Positions 33,899-42,635 of a DNA stretch of 64,000 nt are shown here, in pieces. Positions within the stretch are counted from its first letter, which is position 1. The number at the start of each line of letters is the position of its first letter. This stretch comes from an uncultured Muribaculaceae bacterium (lineage in GTDB: Bacteria > Bacteroidota > Bacteroidia > Bacteroidales > Muribaculaceae): the NCBI GenBank assembly GCA_947628305.1, contig CANQZG010000008.1:62001-126000 (forward strand), read 5' to 3'. The notes beneath the pieces were generated by a model. That model did not search any database. It was given only the letters and a program-made list of their open reading frames with translations, and had not been told where the DNA came from. Position numbers and translations under genes: made by a program.

Positions 33899-36604
33899 TC
33901 AGGGCTGTACTTTGCTTGCGGCGATCGCTTTTGCGCGAAGTTCGCTTACGACCGTCTTGTAGTCCGCTTCGATTTGCGGGTTCTTCAGCGTGCCGTACGC
34001 GAGGACGAATTCCGATTTCATCGCGCGCGTCAGGGCTACGTAGTACATACGCTTGTCCTCTTCGGACATCGCGCTGTCGTTTCGGTAGATGACGACGGTG
34101 TTCTGGAACTCAAGTCCCTTCGCGGAGTGAATGGTGGACAGGATGAAGTTTGCGTCCTTGACTTCATCAGACGTTTTCTGTTCCGCGTTGCGGGCGGACA
34201 GAAGGGCTTGGTGGACCGCGTTGACGCTGATTTCGAAGTCAATCAGCGTTTCTTTGATGTTATCAAAGAAGTCGCGTGCGGAGATCTGTCCGTTATCGTA
34301 CTGATGGTACCAGCTGGTAACGGGGACGATATACTTGGTTTGCCAATCGCCGAGCATTTTCTGTGCGAACGGAAGCGCCTTCGCGGAATCTCTTACGAGA
34401 TACGGCAGGCGGTTCGTGATGGCGTGCGCGATCGTTACCATGCTGTTTGCCGCGGGTGCGAACCGGATCTCGTCCCAGTATTTGCGGATGAATGTCGTGA
34501 AGATGGCGCTGTCGTATTGCTTTTCCGGAACGAGCGTGACGATTTTCTTTCCCGGATATATCGTCTGCAGGGTCTTCTGGATCTTATAGACGTTGTTGCG
34601 GGTGAAGGCGAGGAAAGCGACCTGTTCGCCTGCGGCGAGCTTGGCGTCGATGAACGCCTTGGCGTTCTTCGCAAGACTCGGTCCCATCGCTTCGTCCCAG
34701 TCGCCGATCTTCGACAGCTGTTCGTAGTGCAGATGGACCTTGTCGCGGAAGGATTGCTCGGTGACGTTCGCAAGCGAGTTCGCCTGCAGTTGGATGTTGG
34801 CGAATTGATTCGCCTCGATGTTGCGAAGCATGACGTTGGCGAAGTCGAGGATCTCTTGGTTCGAACGGAAGTTGATCTGGAGCGGGTAGGTCGCGAAGAC
34901 GCCGGAGCTTTCGAGGATGTTCATCGCCATCGGGTTCGCGGCGCGGAACGCGTAGAGCGTCTGACTGCAGTCGCCTACGATGAACAGGCTTTCGTTGTGC
35001 TTGTCGACGTATTTCAGCGTGTAGATGAACTCAAAGATCGAGTTATCCTGTACTTCGTCGAGGATCAGGTACTTGGAGCGGACGTTGTCCGGTTCCTGCA
35101 GTTCGCCGATCTTCTGATAGCAGATGATGATTTCCAGCGCGAGCGTGGTCATTTGCGTCTTGTTCAGAATGTCGATGACTTCGTCGTAGTGCTCTTCGAT
35201 GAAGTTGTTCATGCGGGTGTACCCGGCTTTTTCGTCGAACTGCATCTCGCGGATGATGGACTGGAACTTGTCGACGACATCGGTCCGTGTGGTCGGATAG
35301 AGGATGCTGATCTGGTTGTCCAGCGTCGTCAGTCCGCACAGGCGGTGCAACGGGAAATTCACGCTGTAGATCGTGTGGATCATCGTTGCGATGGTCATCG
35401 AGTGGACGCCGGGGTTGCGATTGGTGATGTTGTCCGCGGCGGCGTTCGTGAAGGAAAGGACGGTGATGTCGTCGCGGTTGACGCCGGATGTGATCATAAA
35501 GTCCATTCTCTGCATGATGGTGTGGCTTTTGCCGCATCCTGCGCCTGCCTGTACCAGCACGAGGGGTTCCGCCGTTGATACGGCGTTCTGCTGTTCGCGG
35601 GACAGCTTCCGGAATCCGGCGGGGAGCTTCTTCGGGTCGGTTTCCGGCGTGAACGTCTGGATCTTCGATTTGTTCTTCGAGAGGTTCTCCAGCGTGTCCG
35701 AAAGGAGCAGGTTCATGTTGGATTTGCAGAGACGGGTCGCCTCGGTTGCCGGGAGTTCGCGCTTGATATGATCGTAGATCTTGCGGTAGATCTCCAGCGG
35801 CACTTGATAGTTTTCCATCGCCGGGAATATCGTTTCGCCGAGCGTGACGCACATGTTGAAGTCCGTCTTTGCTTCTTCGATGGCGTATCCGATGTCTTTG
35901 TCGATCGTCGTCTGCCAGCGTTCGGACAGCCTGCAGATCTCGTTGTAGAGATTGTAGTCGGTGAGATAATCGTCATAGGCTTTCCGGTCGTCATGACTGG
36001 TGCGATAAGGCGCCCTGTGCGCATTGTATATCAGCGCGACACCGCTGTTGAACAGATTGGCGATTTCCTGCGGATCGGCGGGGTTGCCGATCTTTTGGAC
36101 GAAGGCGTTCTTCCCGATGACGTACTGCTGATTTGTGTTGCCAACTTCTTGGAAGTACAGTTTGCGAAGATAGCCGACGAATGTGCGGCGGTTGGCGCCG
36201 TTCTGCGCCTTGGTCTCTTCGATGACGATGCACTCCGGTTCGACAGAGCAGATCACGTTGATCGCGGGAAGCGCGGCGACCGCGCTGTAGGTCGCGACGG
36301 TAACGCTGTTGCCCGGGTCGGGCGGGTCGATGCGCGCGCCGTTGCAGTAGATCGGTTCCAGATTGACGTTGATGTGCTTGACGACACAGCCGTTGTTCGA
36401 CGTCGTGCGCTTGCCGTAGATGTTCGTGGTGTACGGATTGTAGATGTTCACGCCGGATTGGACGACGGCGAGCGGGTTCAGGTTCTCGTTCAGCAGACCG
36501 GTCTTTTTGCCGTTGCCGGTCAGGTCGCCGGAGAAGAACTTCGGCGTATAAGTCTTTTTGACGGTCGTCGCGTTTGCGACGAGGTCGTTCAGTTTGATAG
36601 GCAT
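33899..36604 (-). CDS. UvrD/Rep-family SF1A helicase with large N-terminal extension
   Basis: A 901-aa protein. Residues about 335-880 are an SF1A helicase: Q-motif LSREQQNAV, motif I QAGAGCGKSHT (about 350), motif Ia VLSFTNAAA, motif II LILDEVQDN (about 513), motif III VGDCSQTLYAFRAA, motif IV NFRSNQEI, motif V STIHSAKGLEF and motif VI YYVALTRAM. Residues 1-330 are not UvrD-like and unrecognised (start MPIKLNDLVANATTVKK); they may target the enzyme to a partner. It probably acts 3'-5' in element replication or transfer. Confidence 0.88.
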   Translation of the reverse strand: MPIKLNDLVANATTVKKTYTPKFFSGDLTGNGKKTGLLNENLNPLAVVQSGVNIYNPYTTNIYGKRTTSNNGCVVKHINVNLEPIYCNGARIDPPDPGNSVTVATYSAVAALPAINVICSVEPECIVIEETKAQNGANRRTFVGYLRKLYFQEVGNTNQQYVIGKNAFVQKIGNPADPQEIANLFNSGVALIYNAHRAPYRTSHDDRKAYDDYLTDYNLYNEICRLSERWQTTIDKDIGYAIEEAKTDFNMCVTLGETIFPAMENYQVPLEIYRKIYDHIKRELPATEATRLCKSNMNLLLSDTLENLSKNKSKIQTFTPETDPKKLPAGFRKLSREQQNAVSTAEPLVLVQAGAGCGKSHTIMQRMDFMITSGVNRDDITVLSFTNAAADNITNRNPGVHSMTIATMIHTIYSVNFPLHRLCGLTTLDNQISILYPTTRTDVVDKFQSIIREMQFDEKAGYTRMNNFIEEHYDEVIDILNKTQMTTLALEIIICYQKIGELQEPDNVRSKYLILDEVQDNSIFEFIYTLKYVDKHNESLFIVGDCSQTLYAFRAANPMAMNILESSGVFATYPLQINFRSNQEILDFANVMLRNIEANQFANIQLQANSLANVTEQSFRDKVHLHYEQLSKIGDWDEAMGPSLAKNAKAFIDAKLAAGEQVAFLAFTRNNVYKIQKTLQTIYPGKKIVTLVPEKQYDSAIFTTFIRKYWDEIRFAPAANSMVTIAHAITNRLPYLVRDSAKALPFAQKMLGDWQTKYIVPVTSWYHQYDNGQISARDFFDNIKETLIDFEISVNAVHQALLSARNAEQKTSDEVKDANFILSTIHSAKGLEFQNTVVIYRNDSAMSEEDKRMYYVALTRAMKSEFVLAYGTLKNPQIEADYKTVVSELRAKAIAASKVQP

Positions 36605-36631
36605 ACTGTTTACTCTCCTGTTCTATTGTTG

Positions 36632-38464
36632 TCAGATGACGGTGCCGTAGACTTCTTTTTCGATGAATTTCTCAACGGCAGAGCGTGCGGAACGCGCGCC
36701 GAGTTTCGGCACGTAGTTTTCTTTGACGAGTTCGTCCACGGCGTCGTCCGGGATGATCGCCGGAAGCGTTACGCGGCTGTTTTCCGCACGGATGCGGGCG
36801 GATTCCTCCGCGTAGATGCTTTGCAGGATCTCGCGGTAGACGTCCTCGGTCATGTCATTGAAGGTGACGATGGTGCCAAAGCGTCCGATCAGTTCCGTGC
36901 GGAAGCTCTTCGAGAGGTCGTTGACCGTAGACTGCAGGTTTTCGCCTTTGGAAGACGTGAAGCCGATGCTTGCGGACTTGTTCGTGTGCGACGCGTTGGT
37001 GGTGGCGATGATGATGGACTTCGAGAAGTCGATCGTCTTGCCTTTGTTGGTTTTGATGATGCCTTCTTCAAGAGCCGACATGAAGAGCGCCTGAACGGAC
37101 GGGTCGCACTTTTCGAACTCGTCGAGCAGGATGACTTGATACGGGTTCGTTTCGAGGCAGTCAAAGGGAAGCTCCGCGTTGCTGTCTGAGCCGACGTAGC
37201 CCGCCGGGGAACCGATGATGCGATTGATGGACGCCGAAGAGTGATATTCCGTCATGTTCAGCATGATCGGCTTGTTGCCGGTGAGGACGTCCGCAAGAAT
37301 CTTGCAGATCTCTGTTTTGCCGACGCCGGAGGCGCCCGCAAAGACCATGCTGACAGGCTTTTTCTTTGGGAAGAGATTTCCGTCGATGCGCCGGACCTTC
37401 TCAATAAGCAGGTTCACGACGTGGTCTTGTCCTTTGATGGAAGAGAGCCGTTGACGGAGCTCGTCGAGGTCGGTTGTTTCTTTCTTGGCGTTTCCGGTCA
37501 GCAGACGGAGCGCCGTCTGCCGGATGCGTGCTTCGGTGATGGGGATCAGCGGTATCGAAGCGAGCGCGGCTTTTAGCGCGGGGTCTTTCTTTGCGGCTTC
37601 TTCCTGTTCTTTGCGCTTCAGGATCGCGTCGGCGCAGGCTCTGTCGAGCAGGGTGATGGCGTTGTCGGGGCGGTGGTTGCCCGCCGTGCCGAAGCTGTTT
37701 GCCATGCGTACGACGGTTTCGAACGTGTTGTCGTCGAGCGCGATGCGGTTCGCGTAGTGCGTGAAGAAGCTGTTCTTCATGGTCTTCAGGACCTCGACTG
37801 TCTGCTCGTTTGTGAGTTCGTCGACGAGGATGCGCGTGAACCGGCGGTTGAATGCAGGGTCGTTCATGAGGTTCTTGGCTTCCTGTACGGTCGTCGCGCC
37901 GATGACGCGGATGTCGCCGCGCGCAAGGGACGGCTTGAGGATCTGCGCGATCTTGCCGTAGATCTGATTGTCGCCGACGAGTTGGTGGATCTCGTCGACG
38001 AAGAGGATCACATGGTTGTCGGGGTCGGTCGCGAAGTCGACGACGGCTTTGACTTTTTCTTCCAGCTGTCCGACGAAGGACGAGCCTGCGACGACGTTTG
38101 ACAGCGGCAGTTCGAAGATCTGCATGTTCTGCAGTTTGTTCGGCAGGAGCGGATCGTCCGTCGCGATGCGGCGGGCAAGATCTTCTACGATTTTTGTCTT
38201 GCCGACGCCCGCTTCGCCGATCAGGAGCGCGTTTGGTTTGAATTTGCCGATCAGTACGGATTCAAGCTGTTTGATGACGGCGTCACGGAAAAGGATCGCG
38301 TTGCCGGAAGCGAACTTCGCGTTGTAGCTGATCAGGAAGTCCATCGGGTCGATGGCGTCGCCGCCTGCATGATCGAAGGGGGTTCCGCTTCCGGGCGTTC
38401 CTGTGGGAGTTCCGGGCGGGAAACCGTTGCCGCTGTTTCCGCCGGAGAAGTCGTTAAGTGCCAT
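36632..38464 (-). CDS. ClpA/ClpC-like AAA+ unfoldase with IGF loop
   Basis: The ATG at 38464 (MALNDFSGG, AAAGGA site) is preferred over the ORF track start, giving 610 aa. Two AAA+ modules: D1 Walker A GEAGVGKT (about 82), Walker B ILFVDEIHQ; D2 Walker A GASGVGKTE (about 375), Walker B VILLDEFEKCD. There is no N-terminal Clp repeat domain and no ClpB middle domain; instead a Gly/Pro/Thr-rich start. In D2, after NASHTN, comes SASIGFTS, at the position of the ClpA IGL ClpP-docking loop. With ClpP at 54136 it probably forms an element-encoded Clp protease. Confidence 0.88.
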   Translation of the reverse strand: MALNDFSGGNSGNGFPPGTPTGTPGSGTPFDHAGGDAIDPMDFLISYNAKFASGNAILFRDAVIKQLESVLIGKFKPNALLIGEAGVGKTKIVEDLARRIATDDPLLPNKLQNMQIFELPLSNVVAGSSFVGQLEEKVKAVVDFATDPDNHVILFVDEIHQLVGDNQIYGKIAQILKPSLARGDIRVIGATTVQEAKNLMNDPAFNRRFTRILVDELTNEQTVEVLKTMKNSFFTHYANRIALDDNTFETVVRMANSFGTAGNHRPDNAITLLDRACADAILKRKEQEEAAKKDPALKAALASIPLIPITEARIRQTALRLLTGNAKKETTDLDELRQRLSSIKGQDHVVNLLIEKVRRIDGNLFPKKKPVSMVFAGASGVGKTEICKILADVLTGNKPIMLNMTEYHSSASINRIIGSPAGYVGSDSNAELPFDCLETNPYQVILLDEFEKCDPSVQALFMSALEEGIIKTNKGKTIDFSKSIIIATTNASHTNKSASIGFTSSKGENLQSTVNDLSKSFRTELIGRFGTIVTFNDMTEDVYREILQSIYAEESARIRAENSRVTLPAIIPDDAVDELVKENYVPKLGARSARSAVEKFIEKEVYGTVI

Positions 38465-38553
38465 AGTGTGTATCGTCCTTTCTGCTGTATTTCTATGTAA
38501 AAATCGAATTTCGTTCTGTCTGACGGGACAGACGTTTTCAAAGGTCACCCCGT

Positions 38554-38585
38554 ATTTTTGCCCGGGGCGCGGCGCGGGCAAAAAT
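38554..38585 (-). promoter_or_regulatory. Intercistronic stem-loop between VWA and ClpA-like genes
   Basis: Perfect 11-bp stem ATTTTTGCCCG / CGGGCAAAAAT around a GC-rich loop in the 174-nt gap. No U-tract on the transcribed (minus) strand side, so processing or pausing rather than simple termination. Confidence 0.6.
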
Positions 38586-38638
38586 GCCGTAGTCCTTGCG
38601 TCGGGGCGACGCGTAGGAAAGAGACGCCTCCTGTCCGG

Positions 38639-40291
38639 TTAGAACAGGAGGTGTTTGCGAACTTTCGGATCGTTTGCCATCATCGACCTGCAGAAGTCTT
38701 CGGCACATTGTTTGATCGTATCGTAGTTCATGTGCGAGCAGGGCGCGTAGTACAGGTTGATCGGATGCTTGAACGAGTGGTTCGGCGCGGTGTACTCGAA
38801 GTCCGTAATGAGAAGCGACAGCTCTCTTTTGCGTTTCGGGTTCGCTTCGATGAAGTTCCAGATCTGTTCGTAATCCGTGCCGCCGGATACTTTCGGGATG
38901 CGCTGGAACTCGCGGTAGACGGCTTCGATGCTTTTGTCACGGACGCGCAGGTGCGTCGTCTGACTCATGATATGGCTGAAAGAGTTGAAGTACAGGTTGA
39001 CGTTCAGTTTCTTTGCCATGATGATGCAGGCTTTGATAGCGTCCTGATAGTTCCGTTCGGAGATGGATCCGCTGGTGTCGACGTACAAGTGGATGTCCGG
39101 CTTGTATTTGACGGATACCATTTTGCCCATCTTGTTGAAGTCGTCGGGATCGCGCCGGTTCGGACGCTGAAACGACATTTTGACGGATTTATAGCTGTTT
39201 TCGGATTTCGCGACGGTTTCCATCTTGGATATGACGCGCCGGACGTAACGGGTAAGGTCCGCGGTGGTCGGCGCTGTTTTGCGGAACCGCAGGTTCGCCG
39301 CGCGAATGGCGTCATCGGTCGTTTTGCGCGATGCGAGCGCCGCCGCCTGCTTGATCTTGTTCAGGCTGCGGATCTTTGCGGTGAGGCGCTGCAGCTTCTT
39401 GTTGGATACCATCTTGATGGGCATTTGCGCCGCCTGCTTGATCAGGCTCCATTCGTCGGCGATCTCTTTCGCCGTCGCCTTGGCGTGTCGCTCGACGTTG
39501 ATGAAAACGAGGTTTTCGGGGATGAAGAGCTGTCCTACGTCGAACGGCATGCAGCCGAACTCGGCGCCGGATACGACGCGCGTGTAGTCCATCAGGCTCG
39601 CGACGATATAGCGCGCGAAACTGCTGGGGTCGTTGTTGCTGTTGGAATCGTTGCGGAGCTTCAGCGATTCGGTAAGCCCTTTCAGGCTTAACGACAGGAA
39701 CTGTCCGACGAGCGTGTTGGTGTCCTGCGGCAGGACGGCGGACATCATGGCGTGCTGTTTGGTCAGCCATGCTTTGAAGTCTTCGAATGTGTTTTCGCAC
39801 GAGAAGTAGAACGCGAGCGTTTCGCTTCGCGTATAATACGCCATGGTAGCGAACCATTCATCGTAGGTGGTCTGTCCCGCAAGGAATTTCTTTGCGACGG
39901 GGATCACGTCCGTGCTGGGCGTGTAGATGGTGTTGCCGTCGGGCTCGTCGAGTCCGGCTTTGACAGCGGATTGGATGGCGAAGAGCTCGCGCATGGAGAG
40001 GTTCGTCTTATCGTCGAAGCTGACGAGCGTCTTTGCGAGGATCGTTTTCAGCGCCGTCTGCGGGGCGGCGAGGAACGCGTCGTCGCAACAGTCGAAGACG
40101 TACTGCACGATCTCGTCGTCTGTGATCGTATGCCCGTTTGTGCTCATGATGACGTTCGCGGATGCGACGAGGGGCGTGAACAGCGGCGCGACGATGGTCG
40201 ACTTGACGAGTCCGTGCGGATCGAAGTCCTTGGTGTAGACGTCCCGGTAGATCGGCGAGAGGTCGACGGGCTTTTGATTGGAGATGTTCAT
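38639..40291 (-). CDS. VWA-domain protein, partner of MoxR ATPase
   Basis: A 550-aa protein. Residues about 398-545 form a von Willebrand A domain with the MIDAS motif DTSGS (about 404), the Thr of GGTDYEQ and the Asp of LLITDFEYT. The N-terminal 390 residues are helical and unrecognised. VWA genes next to MoxR AAA+ genes are a well-known pair that acts as a chaperone or metal-insertase-like remodeller; here the MoxR gene is directly upstream. SD AAAGGAG. Confidence 0.82.
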   Translation of the reverse strand: MNISNQKPVDLSPIYRDVYTKDFDPHGLVKSTIVAPLFTPLVASANVIMSTNGHTITDDEIVQYVFDCCDDAFLAAPQTALKTILAKTLVSFDDKTNLSMRELFAIQSAVKAGLDEPDGNTIYTPSTDVIPVAKKFLAGQTTYDEWFATMAYYTRSETLAFYFSCENTFEDFKAWLTKQHAMMSAVLPQDTNTLVGQFLSLSLKGLTESLKLRNDSNSNNDPSSFARYIVASLMDYTRVVSGAEFGCMPFDVGQLFIPENLVFINVERHAKATAKEIADEWSLIKQAAQMPIKMVSNKKLQRLTAKIRSLNKIKQAAALASRKTTDDAIRAANLRFRKTAPTTADLTRYVRRVISKMETVAKSENSYKSVKMSFQRPNRRDPDDFNKMGKMVSVKYKPDIHLYVDTSGSISERNYQDAIKACIIMAKKLNVNLYFNSFSHIMSQTTHLRVRDKSIEAVYREFQRIPKVSGGTDYEQIWNFIEANPKRKRELSLLITDFEYTAPNHSFKHPINLYYAPCSHMNYDTIKQCAEDFCRSMMANDPKVRKHLLF

Positions 40292-40321
40292 AGCGTGACT
40301 CCTTTCCGGTTAGATTTTGTT

Positions 40322-40350
40322 GCTTCCCCTCGCGTCGGGCGAGGGGAAGC
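40322..40350 (-). promoter_or_regulatory. Intercistronic stem-loop between MoxR and VWA genes
   Basis: GCTTCCCCTCG - CGTCGGG - CGAGGGGAAGC, a perfect 11-bp stem in a 72-nt gap, no U-tract. Confidence 0.65.
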
Positions 40351-40363
40351 GTTGCGTTTGCCG

Positions 40364-41602
40364 TCAGGCGTTGACGGATAAGACGACGTCAAGCGTTTCG
40401 GCGATGTGCGTTTTGCTTGCGATAAGCGTTTGGACGTTCTGCGCGTCGAGCTTGTCTTCCGAAGAGAGCTTCATCAGCACTTTCATGTCGGAAGGCGTGA
40501 TCGTCTCGATATGCGGCGCGAGCGCGCGGATGAACGCCACGTTGTCCTGCTTTTCGTACAGCAGGTAGAGAAGCGTGCCGGACTTTTCGTTTTCAGACAT
40601 GTTCTCGATGAATGCGTTGAGGACGGTCATGTCGGAGCACGCTTTGAACTCGTCGTAGCAGGTCGGCTTGCCGACGCTGACTTGTGCGGACGTCGACCCG
40701 AGCGTCATGACGCCGGATGCGATCTCGGCGAGCAAAAGCATTGTGAACTGGGTTTTGCCGACGAACCCTTCGAGGATCTCCTGCAGAAGGGATACGTCTT
40801 CGCCGTCGCGCTGGTATGTGTTGCTGGTCCATGCGAGCAGTTGTTCTTGCGTGCATTGGTTCAGCCAACGGGATACGCCCGTGATGGTTCTCGGCGTTGT
40901 GATCTGGTTCATTTCATCGCCGTCGTCGATGATGTCCTCGATGGAAAGATCCTGATCGTCGTCTTCATCGTCGTCCTTCTTTCCGTTATCGGCAACGGCT
41001 GCTGTCTTGCAGAAGAGCAGGTTCGGATGCTGCTCCAGCACCTTGCGGACGAACGGATTCAGGTTCTGATCGAGACCGAGGAAGGTGTCGATGTCGGGTC
41101 TTACGTGGAACAGGACGAAACGAGAGACGCTTGCGGTGTCCAGCGCTGTAATGTTGCCCTTGTCGTTGCCCGCGATGACGACCTTCAGGTTCGACGGCAG
41201 CTTTTTATTGCCGATGCTCCGCATCGTCGGTATGGACAGCGCTTCAGAGGTGACGTCAGGCGTAGTCCTGTTCAGTTCGTCAAGGAATAGGATCGGCGTT
41301 TCGCGCGGGTTCTCGAGGGCGTACTCGATGGCGTTGTGGATGACTGCGTGCGGGTAGAACTCCTGCTTGTAGTCCACGACGTTCCCGTCCTTGTCGGTGA
41401 TCGGCACGAGGCGTGCGCCGGTGAGGTCGGCTTTGTCGGCGAGCTGGTTGCAGGCAAGTGTGAAGCACTTGGTGTGCCGGGAAGTCGCGAGGGCTTCCAG
41501 CCACGAGGATTTGCCGATGCCCGGTTCGCCCAGAAGCATCGGGATCAGATTGTTATCGAGACAGTTGTTGACGACGTCGGTCAAGTCTTGGTTGAAAAGC
41601 AT
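40364..41602 (-). CDS. MoxR-type AAA+ ATPase
   Basis: The start is set at ATG 41602 (MLFNQDLTDVV, site AAAGGACC), giving 412 aa; the ORF track's N-terminal extension is out-of-gene. Walker A GEPGIGKS (about 24), Walker B ILFLDELNRTTPDV (about 104, the MoxR hallmark ELNR), and sensor 1 VIAGNDKGN. Residues 200-300 carry an acidic insertion (DNGKKDDDEDDDQD) unusual for the family. Partner of the VWA protein. Confidence 0.85.
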   Translation of the reverse strand: MLFNQDLTDVVNNCLDNNLIPMLLGEPGIGKSSWLEALATSRHTKCFTLACNQLADKADLTGARLVPITDKDGNVVDYKQEFYPHAVIHNAIEYALENPRETPILFLDELNRTTPDVTSEALSIPTMRSIGNKKLPSNLKVVIAGNDKGNITALDTASVSRFVLFHVRPDIDTFLGLDQNLNPFVRKVLEQHPNLLFCKTAAVADNGKKDDDEDDDQDLSIEDIIDDGDEMNQITTPRTITGVSRWLNQCTQEQLLAWTSNTYQRDGEDVSLLQEILEGFVGKTQFTMLLLAEIASGVMTLGSTSAQVSVGKPTCYDEFKACSDMTVLNAFIENMSENEKSGTLLYLLYEKQDNVAFIRALAPHIETITPSDMKVLMKLSSEDKLDAQNVQTLIASKTHIAETLDVVLSVNA

Positions 41603-41624
41603 TTTCTTTACGGTCCTTTCTTGT

Positions 41625-41795
41625 TTAGTTTGCGGCGGCGGTCGCCGGAGCGGAGGCGCGGACGGCTGTGCCGTTCCGAACGAAGAAGGCGTCAAGCAGG
41701 TCGTAGGCGTTCAGGGCTTCTTCTTCGTATTCCCGAATACGCGCCTGCAGGCATTCGTCTTCTGTGGTCAAGGTCTGTTCTTGGGTTTGCGTCAT
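41625..41795 (-). CDS. 56-aa protein, first gene of the MoxR operon
   Basis: Too short for the ORF track. SD AAAGGAG 7 nt upstream of ATG. The sequence has an acidic helix (EDECLQARIREYEEEALNAY) and an Ala-rich end. It is 22 nt upstream of MoxR, so it is likely expressed and perhaps a small regulator or stabiliser. No family recognised. Confidence 0.6.
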   Translation of the reverse strand: MTQTQEQTLTTEDECLQARIREYEEEALNAYDLLDAFFVRNGTAVRASAPATAAAN

Positions 41796-41845
41796 AGTGA
41801 TGGCTCCTTTGCTTTTTTTATAGTTTTTTTTTTTGTAAAACAGCG

Positions 41846-41866
41846 CTTTCTCGATATAAGAGAAAG
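41846..41866. promoter_or_regulatory. Perfect inverted repeat between divergent genes
   Basis: CTTTCTC-GATATAA-GAGAAAG, two 7-bp arms with 7-bp spacer, halfway between the 56-aa gene and the YdjM-like gene. Arrangement suits an operator for a dimeric repressor controlling both directions. Confidence 0.45.
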
Positions 41867-41888
41867 AACGTCAATGAGTTTCCCGGTT

Positions 41889-41926
41889 TTTGTCCGTTTT
41901 CACGATACGGGCAAAAACTTTTTCAA
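41889..41926. promoter_or_regulatory. Stem-loop upstream of the YdjM-like gene promoter
   Basis: GTTTTTGTCCG / CGGGCAAAAAC with TTTTT after it. Terminator-like; could insulate the promoter at 41932. Confidence 0.4.
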
Positions 41927-41931
41927 AACTA

Positions 41932-41960
41932 TTGCAATTGGATCCATTTTGTGGTATACT
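41932..41960 (+). promoter_or_regulatory. Promoter of the YdjM-like gene
   Basis: TTGCAA - 17 bp (TTGGATCCATTTTGTGG) - TATACT; weaker variant of the common class. Confidence 0.7.
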
Positions 41961-41991
41961 GTTAATACCCTATATAGAAGGAGTCCGGTTT

Positions 41992-42582
41992 ATGACAGGT
42001 AAAAGCCATCTGTTGTGCAACGCATCGGTCGCTGTTGCGACCGGAAGTTTGTTGTGGCGTTCCTGTCAGTATCCTGACGCGTCAGCGTTCAATCAGGCGT
42101 TCGGCGAGTTCTTTTATGTCGTCGCGGAGTTTCTGCAAGGGGATCATATGTCCCCGATGTGGCTCTGGTGGACGCTTGCGGCGTTCTTGTTTGTCTTGGG
42201 GACGCTGTTGCCTGATTGCGACACGAAAAGCTCGATGATCGGTCGTGTCTTTCATTTACCCTTTGAGCATCGAACGTGGACGCATACGATCTGGGCGCTT
42301 GCCCTGTGTTATGCGTTTGCGTGCTTTGTGCAGGTGGGTTTTTATTTGTTTGCCGGATATGCGCTGCACTTGATCTTCGATGCGTTTTCTTACGGCGGTA
42401 TCTGCTGGTTCTATCCGTTGTCGCGGTATCGGACGTATCCGAACGGAGCGCGGGTGAAGAAGCGGCATGTGTTCCGCTTATATCGCACCGGGCAACGATC
42501 GGAGGGGATCTTCGACGTTGTGGTGTTTACGGCTTGCGCCGTCGTCGTTGTGACGACGGTCGCCTCTGTCGTAGGCATATAA
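41992..42582 (+). CDS. YdjM-like (DUF457) membrane-bound metal-dependent hydrolase
   Basis: Start at ATG 41992 behind AGAAGGAG; 196 aa. Several membrane segments and the DUF457 histidine/aspartate pattern: MTGKSHLLCN, LPDCDTKSS, HRTWTHTIWAL, and HLIFDAFSYGG. The His and Asp residues are placed as in YdjM, an LexA-regulated inner-membrane protein with probable phospholipid-directed hydrolase activity. It is a lone gene between opposing terminators or operons. Function in the element may be membrane modification. Confidence 0.75.
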   Translation: MTGKSHLLCNASVAVATGSLLWRSCQYPDASAFNQAFGEFFYVVAEFLQGDHMSPMWLWWTLAAFLFVLGTLLPDCDTKSSMIGRVFHLPFEHRTWTHTIWALALCYAFACFVQVGFYLFAGYALHLIFDAFSYGGICWFYPLSRYRTYPNGARVKKRHVFRLYRTGQRSEGIFDVVVFTACAVVVVTTVASVVGI

Positions 42583-42614
42583 AAAATCGTCCCGCCCGAT
42601 CGGGCGGGATTTTA
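42583..42614. terminator. Bidirectional terminator
   Basis: CCCGCCCG-AT-CGGGCGGG flanked by AAAAAATCGT and ATTTTA, between the convergent YdjM-like and kinase-like genes. Confidence 0.85.
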
Positions 42615-42635
42615 CATGGGGAATCGTTGCGTGCG

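Noticed and set aside
33896-35578. Plus-strand 560-aa ORF
   Set aside because: Antisense to the UvrD-like helicase; no ribosome site and no motif.
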